Program-made: the position numbers and the translations under genes
The notes under the pieces: model-generated
Databases searched by the model: none
The model's input: the letters and a program-made list of their open reading frames with translations, nothing else
Told to the model about the DNA's origin: nothing
In this document: in pieces, positions 27,871 through 35,759 of the stretch
Numbering within the stretch: the stretch's first letter is position 1
How the letters are laid out: every line of letters begins with the position of its first letter
Source of the DNA: Chersky-806 sp038252255
GTDB taxonomy: Bacteria > Actinomycetota > Acidimicrobiia > IMCC26256 > JAENVU01
Assembly: GCA_038252255.1 (NCBI GenBank)
Contig: JBBSAM010000019.1
Location: 1 to 64,000, forward strand
DNA length: 64,000 nt
Direction: 5' to 3'

Positions 27871-28830
27871 CTACCCGAGGTCGAGCCAGCCTGATTCTTC
27901 GATGCCGGCAAGCAGAAAATGGAAGTAGACCAGGCCGCTGTAGGGAGCCCAACGTGCCGTGATGCGCCGAACCCCGTCGTAGTCGAGGGGCGTTCCGACG
28001 CCGAGCCGGCGCGCGAGGTTGTTGCGGGCTCCGACATCGTCTCCCGGGAAGACCTGTAGCCGACCGAGTCCGCGGAGGAGTACGTACTCGGCGGACCAGC
28101 GTCCGACGCCCCACAGCGCTTGCAATACTTCGGTCGCCTTGTCGTCAGCGAGGATCGTGATGTCGTCGAGGCGCAAGGTTCCTCGCTCGACGCTGTTCGC
28201 GAGATCGATGAGGGCCACGGATTTCTGGCGGCTGAAGCCGAGAACACGCAACGCTTCCGGTTCGATGCCCGTGAACTCGCTGGGCTCGGGGAAGGCGTGC
28301 GCGCCGGTCCGGTCTCCCAGCGCGGGAGGACCGAACGTCACCGAGAGCCGGTTGACCAGCTCGATGCCGAAGGTGAGGGTCAGTTGTTGGCAGGCGACGG
28401 CATTGGCAAGACTCTCGAACAAGCTGGGGAATCGGGGCGGCTTCAGACCGCGAAAGCGCTCGATCAGCGGCTGCACGTCTGGATCGCTTGCGGTGGACCG
28501 GTAGAAGCCCTCCAAGTCGACATCGAGCCCGAGCCCGTGACACAGCACCGCGGTCGTCTCGTTGCGCGCAACGTCGCGATCGACTGATGCCTCGGAGGTG
28601 ACCGTGATATCAAGCCGCGGCGATTCAGGGGTCCCGACCTGCACGACCGCGACGTCGGCGAGCGCGCCGTCGACGCGTATCGCGCGCCGGTAGGTGTTGC
28701 CGTCCCACCGGTCGACTCTGTTCCCCGGGCGTCGCCGAAGCGCCCAAACGCTCAGATCGAGGCGGAAGGGCGGTAGGGCCGTGAGCTCGAACCGCGTCGT
28801 CAACGTCTTCGCACCGGCGCGTGCCGTCAT
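27871..28830 (-). CDS. alkA: DNA-3-methyladenine glycosylase II (AlkA-type, HhH-GPD)
   Basis: 319 aa. An N-terminal TBP-like domain is followed by the helix-hairpin-helix glycosylase core: SLANAVACQQLTLTFGIELVNRLS, then LWGVGRWSAEYVLLRGLGRLQVFPGDDVGARNNL, in which the final D of FPGDD is the expected catalytic Asp. It removes alkylated bases. It is last in a leftward set after the truncated peroxiredoxin and a 36-aa membrane peptide, all behind operator f. Nitrosative or alkylation damage fits that setting. Confidence 0.88.
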   Translation of the reverse strand: MTARAGAKTLTTRFELTALPPFRLDLSVWALRRRPGNRVDRWDGNTYRRAIRVDGALADVAVVQVGTPESPRLDITVTSEASVDRDVARNETTAVLCHGLGLDVDLEGFYRSTASDPDVQPLIERFRGLKPPRFPSLFESLANAVACQQLTLTFGIELVNRLSVTFGPPALGDRTGAHAFPEPSEFTGIEPEALRVLGFSRQKSVALIDLANSVERGTLRLDDITILADDKATEVLQALWGVGRWSAEYVLLRGLGRLQVFPGDDVGARNNLARRLGVGTPLDYDGVRRITARWAPYSGLVYFHFLLAGIEESGWLDLG

Positions 28831-28835
28831 CAGAA

Positions 28836-28946
28836 CTAGCCGGAGCCGAAGGTGCTGATCGCTGCGAGGATGATCACCGCGACCACGATCCCCACCATGA
28901 GGAGGAGCGCCGGCATGGTGGGGTGCGTGGGTCGGCGTTCAGGCAT
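28836..28946 (-). CDS. 36-residue single-helix membrane peptide
   Basis: ATG at 28946 directly follows the peroxiredoxin stop codon and TAG ends at 28836, just 5 bp before alkA. The peptide has a basic N-terminus (MPERRPTHPTM) and one hydrophobic helix (ALLLMVGIVVAVIILAAIST), ending GSG. It is too short for routine gene finders. The tight fit between two genes, the typical small-membrane-protein composition and the exact spacing argue that it is real. Function unknown. Confidence 0.5.
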   Translation of the reverse strand: MPERRPTHPTMPALLLMVGIVVAVIILAAISTFGSG

Positions 28947-29210
28947 CTACTTGCCGGGCTGCGGGGTAAGCCGGAGGTAATCCACGCTGACGCCGATGAG
29001 CTTCGTGTTGCGCTTCGTGAAGTCCTTGCAGCGGGCAAACTCGCCGAGCTCGGTCGTGCAGACGGGGGTGAAGTCCGCGAGATGGGAGAAGAGGATGCCC
29101 CACGAGTCACCGAGGTGTTGGTGGAGGCTGAGTCGTCCTTCGGTTGTCCCCGCGGTGAAGCCGGGAGCGGTGTCACCTAACTGGAGAGGCACCGATGTCC
29201 TCCGGTTCAA
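28947..29210 (-). pseudogene. 1-Cys peroxiredoxin with a large in-frame internal deletion
   Basis: 87 codons. Residues 1-76 are the normal Prx6-type N-terminus (QLGDTAPGFTAGTTEG, FSHLADFTPVCTTELGEFA with the peroxidatic Cys, then KRNTKLIGVSVD). The next residues are YLRLTPQPGK, which is exactly the conserved C-terminal end of these ~215-residue enzymes. About 120-130 codons in between are missing, without a frameshift. The dimerisation region and active-site Arg are lost, so peroxidase activity is unlikely. It lies 9 bp from CTAG operator f. Confidence 0.75.
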
Positions 29211-29219
29211 ACGAGTTCT

Positions 29220-29235
29220 TCTAGTGACTACTAGT
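29220..29235. promoter_or_regulatory. CTAG operator copy f
   Basis: TCTAGT-GACT-ACTAGT, 9 bp upstream of the truncated peroxiredoxin; GTGTATATC follows on the right as a -10 candidate for the opposite direction, toward a universal stress protein remnant. Confidence 0.7.
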
Positions 29236-29399
29236 GTATATCGTACGGTCCGGATAGTCGATCTGAAGGCTCGCGTTCTCGTGGTTCGTTGCTAAGGCGG
29301 ATCGGGCTCGGTGGACCACGGCCCGTCGTAGTGGCGGACGACGTCGAGATCTTGCCGCGAATCCGAGCCCTTGGGATGATGGAACGCCGATCGACGCGT

Positions 29400-29625
29400 C
29401 CCTTCATCGAGGGACGTGTTGTCTCCGACCTCTTGGTTGAGGAGGGTGGCCCCGAGGAGGCCCTTCTCGGCGCGGCGGTGAAGACTGATTCAGACCTCGT
29501 AGTCGTTGGCCGTCGCGACCACCTTCCAATGCGTGGGACACTTGGCGGTCAGTCAGCGCGTCCTCGCCTACGCCCCGTGCGCCGCGCTGATGGTTCCGGT
29601 CAGAAGAGGAGCTGCGGTAGGCCGG
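29400..29625 (+). pseudogene. Universal stress protein C-terminal remnant
   Basis: The first frame reads EGRVVSDLLVEEGGPEEALL, then KTDSDLVVVGRRD and MRGTLGG. After a frameshift near 29545 the sequence continues as VSQRVLAYAPCAALMVPVRRG, the normal end of a UspA domain (GSVSQRVL-HAPCPVLVVP). The nucleotide-binding N-terminus cannot be found upstream. It is a decayed copy beside operator f. The window thus has one intact Usp (32.4-32.8 kb) and two broken ones. Confidence 0.55.
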
Positions 29626-29659
29626 AAGCGACTGGTGGCGAGTGCAAACGGTGGCTCGG

Positions 29660-30928
29660 CTAGCGCGAGTCTTCACCCACGACATCGCGTTCGCGTTGGG
29701 TGTGAATGAGTCCGACCTCGCTGGTGAGCACGAAAGCGATGACGGTTGCGAGCAGCGTCGTGGGGAGGAGCCGAAAGCCGGCCATCTCGCTGACGACGAG
29801 CGTGGAACCGAGAGGTGTCTTGGTCACCCCCGCGTTCGTGGACGCCATCAATGCGGCGATCATCACGGCCTCGTTGGTGCCCGGCGCGAGGACGTGGAAC
29901 GCCCGACCCATGCAGGCACCCATGAAGAATAGGGGGATGATGAATCCACCGCGCCACTCCGACGACAGCGTCACGGACGTGCCCAGGAGCTTGGCGCCGG
30001 CAGCCAACGCGAAGAATGCCACCGTGCCTCCGTGGTGGGTGAGGATCTCGTTGATCTGTGCTTCCCCGAATGTGAGCGAGTACGCCGAAGCAAGCCCGAG
30101 CGCGGCGAGGAGCAGGCCGCCGATGACCGGGCGCAGCTCGGCTTTGACCTTGCGCGCGCCGATGCGCAATGCGGTGCTCAGGTAGGTGAACGCGATGGCG
30201 ATGAGCGCGCCACCAACGCCGGCTGCAGCGGCCCACGCGAGATCGACTGGACGGAGCGCGACCGGCGATGAGAGGTGCCAGACCGGCCGGAGGTCGGCAC
30301 CCGTGGCGACTGTGTACACGGCGTAGCCAGCGAGCGATCCGAGCACGGCAGGGAGCAGTGCTTCGTAGTACTGGAGGCCTCTTCGATGCAGCATCTCGAG
30401 CGCGAAGATCGCGGATCCGAGCGGAGCGCCGAACAGCACCGTGAATCCGGCGGCCATACCAGCGATGGTCAAGACCCGTGATTCGCGTACCACGAGGCCG
30501 GCGTGCTTCGCGGTCCAGGACGCGAGGGTGCCCGTCGTCTGGACGAGTGGTGCCTCCGGTCCCATGCCGCCGCCGGAGGCGATGCACAGCCACGAGATCG
30601 GGATGAGTGAACGCAACATTCGGACGCCACTGGCGGAACCCGAAACGTGAATGTTGTCCACCATGAGCTCGACGTCACCGGGGCTGCCCGCGAAGCGCGT
30701 CATGAGGCCCGCGAAGAGACCGACTCCGCCCAGGATCGCGAACCCGATTGCGCCGCTCCATTCCGTCGGCCAGAGCACGTTCTGGAGGAGATGGAGAACC
30801 AGGAGATAGCCGGCGCCGACGATTCCGGATGCGAGGCCCACGACGACAACGAGGCCAACGACTCGGGGAGCCATGCCCAGGAAGATCCCGTCGAACAATT
30901 CAGAAATTCGGTGACGCACAAAATGCAT
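29660..30928 (-). CDS. ClC-family chloride channel/antiporter
   Basis: 422 aa with about ten membrane segments and the ClC selectivity signatures: GGGMGPEAPLVQTTG (normally GREGP, with the gating Glu retained as E of GPEAP), MAAGFTVLFGAPLGSAIFALEM and SSEWRGGFIIPLFFMGACMG. No CBS domains follow. It would exchange Cl- and H+ or conduct Cl-, with possible acid or ion homeostasis roles. It starts 20 bp from the divergent MarR gene, with a perfect palindrome between them. Confidence 0.9.
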   Translation of the reverse strand: MHFVRHRISELFDGIFLGMAPRVVGLVVVVGLASGIVGAGYLLVLHLLQNVLWPTEWSGAIGFAILGGVGLFAGLMTRFAGSPGDVELMVDNIHVSGSASGVRMLRSLIPISWLCIASGGGMGPEAPLVQTTGTLASWTAKHAGLVVRESRVLTIAGMAAGFTVLFGAPLGSAIFALEMLHRRGLQYYEALLPAVLGSLAGYAVYTVATGADLRPVWHLSSPVALRPVDLAWAAAAGVGGALIAIAFTYLSTALRIGARKVKAELRPVIGGLLLAALGLASAYSLTFGEAQINEILTHHGGTVAFFALAAGAKLLGTSVTLSSEWRGGFIIPLFFMGACMGRAFHVLAPGTNEAVMIAALMASTNAGVTKTPLGSTLVVSEMAGFRLLPTTLLATVIAFVLTSEVGLIHTQRERDVVGEDSR

Positions 30929-30939
30929 CGTACTACGAT
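30927..30939. promoter_or_regulatory. Putative MarR operator between clc and marR
   Basis: A perfect 13-bp palindrome, ATCGTA-C-TACGAT, fills the 20-bp gap between the two divergent start codons and touches the clc ATG. Divergent marR genes usually bind such sites to control both themselves and the neighbour. Confidence 0.5.
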
Positions 30940-30948
30940 CTAACCGCG

Positions 30949-31362
30949 ATGGCGATCGACCACTTTTCGGACTCCGACTATCGGCGGCTCCTCATGTTCC
31001 GCACGGAGCTACGCCGCTTCCTCCATTGGAGTGAGGAGCAAGCTGAAGGCATCGGGATCACTCCCGCCCAGCATCAGCTCCTGCTCGCCGTGCGCGGCGC
31101 GGAGGAGCGGCGCGGCCCGACGGTGAGCGATGTCGCTGACTCCCTCCTGCTGCGGCACCACAGCGCGGTCGGCCTCGTCGATCGCGCGACGGAATCAGGT
31201 CTTGTCCGGAGGGTCCAGGACCCGCTCGATCATCGGTGTGTCCGCCTCAGGCTCACAGCCTCCGGAAGCCGCAAGCTGGCGCTCCTCAGTCATCGCCACG
31301 CAGAAGAGCTGGAGCGCCTCAAGACCGGCCTGCTGCTCGGTGCCTGGTCACCTCAGGATTGA
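30949..31362 (+). CDS. MarR-family winged-helix regulator
   Basis: 137 aa. The winged-helix core is seen in ITPAQHQLLLAVRGAEER, TVSDVADSLLLRHHSAVGLVDRATESGLVRRVQDPLDHRCVRLRLTASG, with the D-x-R wing intact. The start chosen is the ATG at 30949; a leaderless message is possible as no Shine-Dalgarno is seen. The last ~10 residues run into sequence that overlaps a decayed glycoside-hydrolase fragment on the other strand, so the native C-terminus may have been replaced. It probably controls clc. Confidence 0.82.
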   Translation: MAIDHFSDSDYRRLLMFRTELRRFLHWSEEQAEGIGITPAQHQLLLAVRGAEERRGPTVSDVADSLLLRHHSAVGLVDRATESGLVRRVQDPLDHRCVRLRLTASGSRKLALLSHRHAEELERLKTGLLLGAWSPQD

Positions 31363-31378
31363 AGCGGCTGGGGTCGGG

Positions 31379-31533
31379 ACCAGCATCGCGGAGCGCGAGC
31401 GCGGATTGGACGAGCGCCGCGTGGCTTAGGGCCTGCGCGAAGTTGCCGAGATGCTCGTCACTGACCGGATCCATCGCCTCGGCGTAGAGCCCGAGGGGCG
31501 TCGCAAGCTGGAGAAGCGCGCGGAGCTCTTCGG
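31379..31533 (-). pseudogene. GH15 glucoamylase-type C-terminal remnant
   Basis: About 51 codons match the end of GH15 glucan glucosidases/trehalases: LLQLATPLGLYAEAMDPVSD followed by HLGNFAQALSHAALVQSALAL. The catalytic barrel is missing. The remaining sequence up to 31888 holds no gene I can support. Confidence 0.55.
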
Positions 31534-31888
31534 GCTCGTGGTCGTGCCCGACGGTGCCGCCCTCAGCGCACTGGATCAGTCGCCTCGTGAAGATGAAGGT
31601 CGACGTCCTCGAGCTCACGGACGCTGGCGACTGATCCAGCCCGCATGCCGAAGAACGATCCGGCCAAGATGTCGATGCCGGCGCCCATTGCGGCTGGTAT
31701 CGCTGCACGTTGGCCCGCGATCAGCATTGCAATCGCGACCCGCGCCGCAAAGCGGCTGCTCCGATGGGTGTCGCTATCAGAGTTGCGATCAGGATCCGGT
31801 GCGCAAGGTGCTGCTCAGCGAGCACTTCGGGAGTGGTGGCCGCCGGCGCAGGTCGGCTCAGATGGGCAGGTCGTGAGCGTGGATTCGT

Positions 31889-32353
31889 TCATCGCGATCG
31901 CGTTCCTTTCGGTTGCGAGTTGCTCCTAGTCGTGCGGGGACGGGCTCCGCCGGGCCCGTTCGCTTGTGCGCGTCGCTTGCTTGTTGTCTGGACGTGCTTG
32001 GCGAGGACTGCGGCCTCGGAATGCTCAAGGTCGCGTGACGCGGTGAGAAACGTGACGGGTCGGCTTCGATTGAGTTCGACCATCTCGGAGACAGCCGCGG
32101 CAGCCTCGCGCCGTCGGAGCTCGGCTCGATACCGCCGAGTGAACTCGGCGAATCGTTCAGGTTGATGGCCGTAGAATTGTCGCAGCGCGGTGCTGGGGGA
32201 GAGGTCCTTGCGCCATTGGTCGATGTCGGCGTCGATCTTGCGCAAGCCGCGCGGCCACAGGCGATCGACGAGGATTCGAGCCCCGTCACCGCGGGTGACC
32301 GGCTCATAGACGCGCTTGATTGCGACCTGGCGCTCGCGCGGCTGAGCAGTCAT
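31889..32353 (-). CDS. DUF488 family protein, short subtype
   Basis: 154 aa starting MTAQPRERQVAIKRVYEP. The subtype signature RILVDRLWPRGLRKIDADIDQWRKDLSPSTALRQFYGH is complete, followed by ERFAEFTRRYRAELRR and VTFLTASRDLEHSEAAVLAKHV. The C-terminal ~30 residues after VQTT are basic and low complexity. Its start overlaps the stop of the universal stress gene by one base (TGATG), so it belongs to the operon behind operator g. Biochemical role unknown. Confidence 0.85.
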   Translation of the reverse strand: MTAQPRERQVAIKRVYEPVTRGDGARILVDRLWPRGLRKIDADIDQWRKDLSPSTALRQFYGHQPERFAEFTRRYRAELRRREAAAAVSEMVELNRSRPVTFLTASRDLEHSEAAVLAKHVQTTSKRRAQANGPGGARPRTTRSNSQPKGTRSR

Positions 32354-32814
32354 CAGTGCTCGTTCTCGCGATGGGGCGGCGTCCAACCTGCAGGCACCGT
32401 GACGATCGGACGAATGGCATGGTGCGCGATTCCTCGGCCAGTGCTGCCGAGTACGAGTTCTCCGAGGGTGCCGCGACCGGTCATTCCCAGGACGATCAGC
32501 GATGCTTCGTGGTGCCGTGCCGCAGCGAGCGAGACTTCGGCTGGGCGCCCGACGGCAACCTCGGTCTGATACCGGACTCCGCCAGCGCGCACTGGCGCGG
32601 TCCAGCTCTCACGCAGGAGATCCTTGATCTCGCGCCGGATGGGATCCGGGTTCACCTGCACTGCGGTGAGCTCCCATTCCCATGCCGACGAGACGACGTA
32701 GACGATCACGAGCTCGGCAGCCGTCCGCTGGCCATAGTCGACGGCCCAGCCCAGGGCGCCTTGTGCGGCGGGACTGTTGTCACAACCAATGACGATGTGC
32801 TCCATCATGGTCAT
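32353..32814 (-). CDS. Universal stress protein, single domain
   Basis: 153 aa. The UspA fold is seen as HIVIGCDNSPAAQGALGWAVDYG at the start and SLIVLGMTGRGTLGELVLGSTGRGIAHHAIRPIVTVP at the end; the G-2x-G-9x-G(S/T) ATP-binding loop is intact. Such proteins bind ATP and support survival under hypoxia or NO, as in mycobacteria. It lies 52 bp from the near-perfect operator g and is coupled to DUF488. Confidence 0.9.
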   Translation of the reverse strand: MTMMEHIVIGCDNSPAAQGALGWAVDYGQRTAAELVIVYVVSSAWEWELTAVQVNPDPIRREIKDLLRESWTAPVRAGGVRYQTEVAVGRPAEVSLAAARHHEASLIVLGMTGRGTLGELVLGSTGRGIAHHAIRPIVTVPAGWTPPHRENEH

Positions 32815-32866
32815 CTTCCAACGTGGCTCGCTGGTACCCCGGGTCGAGTGGTGTTCGTGCGGTCTT

Positions 32867-32894
32867 GTTATCTCTAGTATAAACTAGAGGTAAC
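32867..32894. promoter_or_regulatory. CTAG operator copy g, near-perfect 12-bp arms
   Basis: The left arm GTTATCTCTAGT (32867-32878) and the right arm ACTAGAGGTAAC (32883-32894) are inverted repeats with 11 of 12 positions matched, around the spacer ATAA. It lies between the divergent Usp-DUF488 operon (52 bp) and the split-barrel-like gene (17 bp). TATAAA overlaps the spacer as a -10 candidate. Confidence 0.75.
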
Positions 32895-32911
32895 GAGGAA
32901 GCGAGCCCACC

Positions 32912-33268
32912 ATGCCTTTGCCTGCAGCAGCCACAAGCCATCACACCGCCTGGGTGACGCCGCCCGCCGGTTCCGCGCACCCGGTGCGCTACGCCGTGGA
33001 CGGGGACCGTCTCATCTGTTTTGGAGACGACGGCCTCGCGAGCGTGCCCGACCGTGCACATGTGTCCGTCTCGATCCACGAGATCGCCGGGGGACACCTG
33101 GTCGCGCAGTTCGGTGCATCGCTGCGGTGTCTTGCGCCGGACGAAGTCAGCATGAACGCACTGATCGAGCTCCTCGACCACGTGCCGCTCGGACGCTCAC
33201 TCGAGGAGATCCAGGTCCACCTTGTGGAGCAGCGTACGAGCCGACGAATCGTTGAGCTCGTCCCGTGA
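32912..33268 (+). CDS. Small protein resembling an FMN-binding split barrel (tentative)
   Basis: 118 aa. The order of strands (HTAWVTPPAGSAHPVRYAVDGDRLICFGDDGLASVPDRAHVSVSIHEI) resembles the first half of pyridoxamine-phosphate-oxidase-like split barrels, but the family's later motifs are not obvious. Starting ATG has GAGGAAGCGAG upstream. It is 17 bp after operator g and 69 bp before the SufR-like regulator, in the same direction. Function unknown. Confidence 0.5.
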   Translation: MPLPAAATSHHTAWVTPPAGSAHPVRYAVDGDRLICFGDDGLASVPDRAHVSVSIHEIAGGHLVAQFGASLRCLAPDEVSMNALIELLDHVPLGRSLEEIQVHLVEQRTSRRIVELVP

Positions 33269-33288
33269 CACCACAAAGGACCGGATGG

Positions 33289-33314
33289 TTTTCTCTAGAC
33301 TCACACGGAGAAAA
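33289..33314. promoter_or_regulatory. CTAG operator copy h, degenerate, upstream of the SufR-like gene
   Basis: TTTTCTC (33289-33295) and GAGAAAA (33308-33314) form the outer arms. The left inner half is TCTAGA (33294-33299) and the spacer CTCA, but the right inner half is CACGGA, so the CTAG core is lost on one side. It ends 22 bp before the regulator's ATG, as expected for weak autoregulation. Confidence 0.45.
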
Positions 33315-33336
33315 GGCTGTCGGAGAGGCATGGTGA

Positions 33337-34005
33337 ATGATGACGACCCTCCAGGAACAGGCCCGAGCGCTCGGCGACCCAACTCGACATGCCATCTTCG
33401 AGTGCATCACCGACGCGACGCGGCCGATGGACATTGCCGAGCTCACTGATCACTTCGGCTTGAATCACAACGCGATTCGCCAGCACCTGGCGAAGCTCGT
33501 CAATGCGGGCCTGGTGACCGAAGAGCACGCGACAGGCGGAGGGCGCGGCCGGCCGAAGCTGCTCTACCGGCTGGACCCCACAGCGGAGAGCCGATGGGGA
33601 GTCGTCGGCCCGTACGAGCGTTTGAGTGTGCTCTTGGCCGAGATGCTGCGAACTGGCGACTCGGCGTTTGACGTTGGCAAACGCTCCGTGAGCGACCTAC
33701 CGCAAAGCCAGGCAAGTGGCGAGGACCCGGTATCGCTCGTCGTGGACGTGATGGAGCGCCAGGGGTTCGAGCCCGAGGTCCGCAACGCGCGTGGTCGCCG
33801 GGTCGATGTCGTCCTGCGGAACTGTCCATTTGAATCAGCTGTCCTCGCCGATCCGGACACCATCTGTGACCTTCACCTGGGGATCGCCGAGGGAGTCGCA
33901 GACCTCTCAGGCGACCGACTCGTCGTCGACGAGCTCCTCGCGCACGATCCCCGTCGAGCGAACTGCCGCCTCCGGATGCACCTCGAACTCAAGAGCGACG
34001 AGTGA
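33337..34005 (+). CDS. SufR-like winged-helix regulator with cysteine-rich sensor domain
   Basis: 222 aa. The N-terminal ArsR/COG2345-type winged helix (ALGDPTRHAIFECITDATRP, DIAELTDHFGLNHNAIRQHLAKLVNAGLV, then GGRGRPKLLYRLD) is complete. The C-terminal half has conserved Cys in VVLRNCPF, DTICDLHLG and ANCRLR, the spacing used by SufR proteins to hold a [4Fe-4S] cluster. SufR represses suf genes when clusters are plentiful. A degenerate CTAG site precedes it. I infer it is the regulator of the CTAG operators and senses cluster status, NO or O2; not proven. Confidence 0.78.
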   Translation: MMTTLQEQARALGDPTRHAIFECITDATRPMDIAELTDHFGLNHNAIRQHLAKLVNAGLVTEEHATGGGRGRPKLLYRLDPTAESRWGVVGPYERLSVLLAEMLRTGDSAFDVGKRSVSDLPQSQASGEDPVSLVVDVMERQGFEPEVRNARGRRVDVVLRNCPFESAVLADPDTICDLHLGIAEGVADLSGDRLVVDELLAHDPRRANCRLRMHLELKSDE

Positions 34006-34471
34006 CGCCGCAACTCCTTGCCTCGCCGGTGCGGTCGGGCTCGACAACGCGGCCTCCGAACGCGTTCCATCGAACGAATCCTCCGTCTACGACCATGAGC
34101 TCGACACGATGGTCGGCGCGGTTCCGGACCGGCATCCGGCGCGGCGCGGCTTCGATCTGAGCGAGCGCCTCACGGGCTTTGGAGCTCAAGCACTCCGCTG
34201 ACTCGACGTTCAACGTCAGCGGCAGTGTTGCTCCGTCTCGCCCGTCCAGGCGTCGCCGACGTCGAATCGATCTGCCCGGTCTCGTCAACGAACACATGGG
34301 ACCGCACGAGCGCGGTGTCACGTTCCGCCTCGAGGAGGCGTCGCAGCGTCGCGAGCTGGCCGAGCTGAGTGAACCGTGTTCGTCGCGCATCCTGGGCGAT
34401 GCGTTCGACGAAACGACCTTCTTCTTGTCCTCCAACTCGGGGGAACCGCTCGTGTCGGCGAGTCGAACTTG
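34006..34471. other. Gap without a supported gene
   Basis: Between the regulator and nirK both strands have open frames but none shows a recognisable domain, proper start signal and convincing codon use together. The leftward frame has coherent-looking pieces (for example HVFVDETGQID) that may be decayed coding sequence. Confidence 0.4.
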
Positions 34472-35569
34472 CTAGTGCCCTGCGTGTCCGCCGCCCGCGT
34501 CGGCAGCCGGCTCGCCGGCCTGGAACAACCCGAGCGCGCCCTTCCCCACGTCGGCGAGCTTGTGCGTGATGAATGGGTAGGTGCCCGGATGCTCGAGTGT
34601 GAACTCGACGAAGCCCCCTTGCGCGGGTTGCAGGTCGAGGGTCTGCGAACCGCCGTGGGTCGCGTCGGGTCGAAGCTCGTAGTGGCCCTCGCGGTAGACG
34701 GTGTCGAAGATCGTCCCGATGACGTGCCATGACGAGTTCTCCGATGGCCCGGCGTCGAGCACCCACGCGCGGATGGTCTGACCGGGCTCGACGCGGATCG
34801 GCGCCGCGGAGTACTGGTTGACGTAGCCATTGAACACGACCGCGTCCCACTGCTCGTTCTGCATCTTTATGTATCCGGCTTCGGTCGTCCCGCCGAGGTA
34901 GAGCTCGGACTGGACGAAGATGAACTCGTGATCCACGGTCGGCAGGTCTGGCGGGTCGATGATCACGGCGCCGTACATTCCGTTGCCGACGTGGTGCAGG
35001 ACCGGTGGGGTCCCGCAGTGATACAGCCATATGCCGGAGTGCGTGGCTTGGAACTGGTAGACGAGCGACTGGCCGGGCCCGATGGTGCGCATCTCGACAT
35101 TCGGTGCGACCTCGGAAGCGTGGAAGTCGATCGAGTGCCCGTTCTTGCCGTCGTTCACGAGTGTCACCGTGAAGATGTCGCCGAGGTGTCCGCGAAGGAT
35201 GGGCGCGGGCACCTGGCCGTTGAACGTCCACATCTCTTGTTTCACGCCTGGCGCGATCTCGAGCTGCAGCTCTCGAGCGTGGAGCGTGATCTTGTGCTCG
35301 GTGGCGCCTGTGGCTGGTTGGAGCTTCGGATCGAAGGGCCTCCAGCCCGGGCCGGGCTGAGCTGCAAAGTCGATCGTCTTGCCTCCAGGTTCAGCTGCCG
35401 CGTTCGTGCTCACGGTTGGCGCTTCGGGGTTGTTGTACAGCGCGACGCCGACGGCCACGATCGCCGCGAGGAGCGCGATGAACGAGCACACCGCAATGAG
35501 CATGTGGGTGAACCCGACGTCGAACTCGGACCTTGCTCGCCGCATCCAGCGAATACGTAGCCGCGCCAT
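34472..35569 (-). CDS. nirK: Copper-containing nitrite reductase (NirK-type), membrane-anchored
   Basis: 365 aa. Residues ~20-46 form a membrane anchor. Two cupredoxin domains follow. Domain 1 has HSIDFHA (type 2 His plus catalytic Asp) and LYHCGTPPVLHHVGNGMYG, giving the type 1 ligands Cys, His and Met and a type 2 His. Domain 2 has SSWHVIGTIFD with the remaining type 2 His. This ligand set is that of NirK, which reduces nitrite to NO. The C-terminal tail is Gly/His-rich. Operator i lies 22 bp upstream. It would be the NO source that the haemoglobins, RIC and suf genes have to deal with. Confidence 0.88.
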   Translation of the reverse strand: MARLRIRWMRRARSEFDVGFTHMLIAVCSFIALLAAIVAVGVALYNNPEAPTVSTNAAAEPGGKTIDFAAQPGPGWRPFDPKLQPATGATEHKITLHARELQLEIAPGVKQEMWTFNGQVPAPILRGHLGDIFTVTLVNDGKNGHSIDFHASEVAPNVEMRTIGPGQSLVYQFQATHSGIWLYHCGTPPVLHHVGNGMYGAVIIDPPDLPTVDHEFIFVQSELYLGGTTEAGYIKMQNEQWDAVVFNGYVNQYSAAPIRVEPGQTIRAWVLDAGPSENSSWHVIGTIFDTVYREGHYELRPDATHGGSQTLDLQPAQGGFVEFTLEHPGTYPFITHKLADVGKGALGLFQAGEPAADAGGGHAGH

Positions 35570-35591
35570 CGGAGCGTCCCTTCTAGATTGC

Positions 35592-35607
35592 TCTAGTGCT
35601 TGCTAGA
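35592..35607. promoter_or_regulatory. CTAG operator copy i
   Basis: TCTAGT-GCTT-GCTAGA, 22 bp upstream of nirK. Extra half-sites surround it (TTCTAGA at 35581-35587 and ACTAG just to the right), so more than one dimer may bind. Confidence 0.7.
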
Positions 35608-35759
35608 AGAAAACTAGCGCAGAGGAAGCGACTCGGCAATACTGGGCCGTTGTGCTTGACGTCACGAACCGCGTTGGCCTGCGCCACTCGGCCCAGCTGG
35701 TGGGCCGGTGGAAACGATTGTGAGCCTCCAGGCTGGAGGTGTTCCTCGTGGGTAGTCAC

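Noticed and set aside
34006..34471. Ribosome hibernation factor-like pieces on the minus strand
   Set aside because: Short stretches look similar, but the order is wrong and stops interrupt them; not enough for a call.
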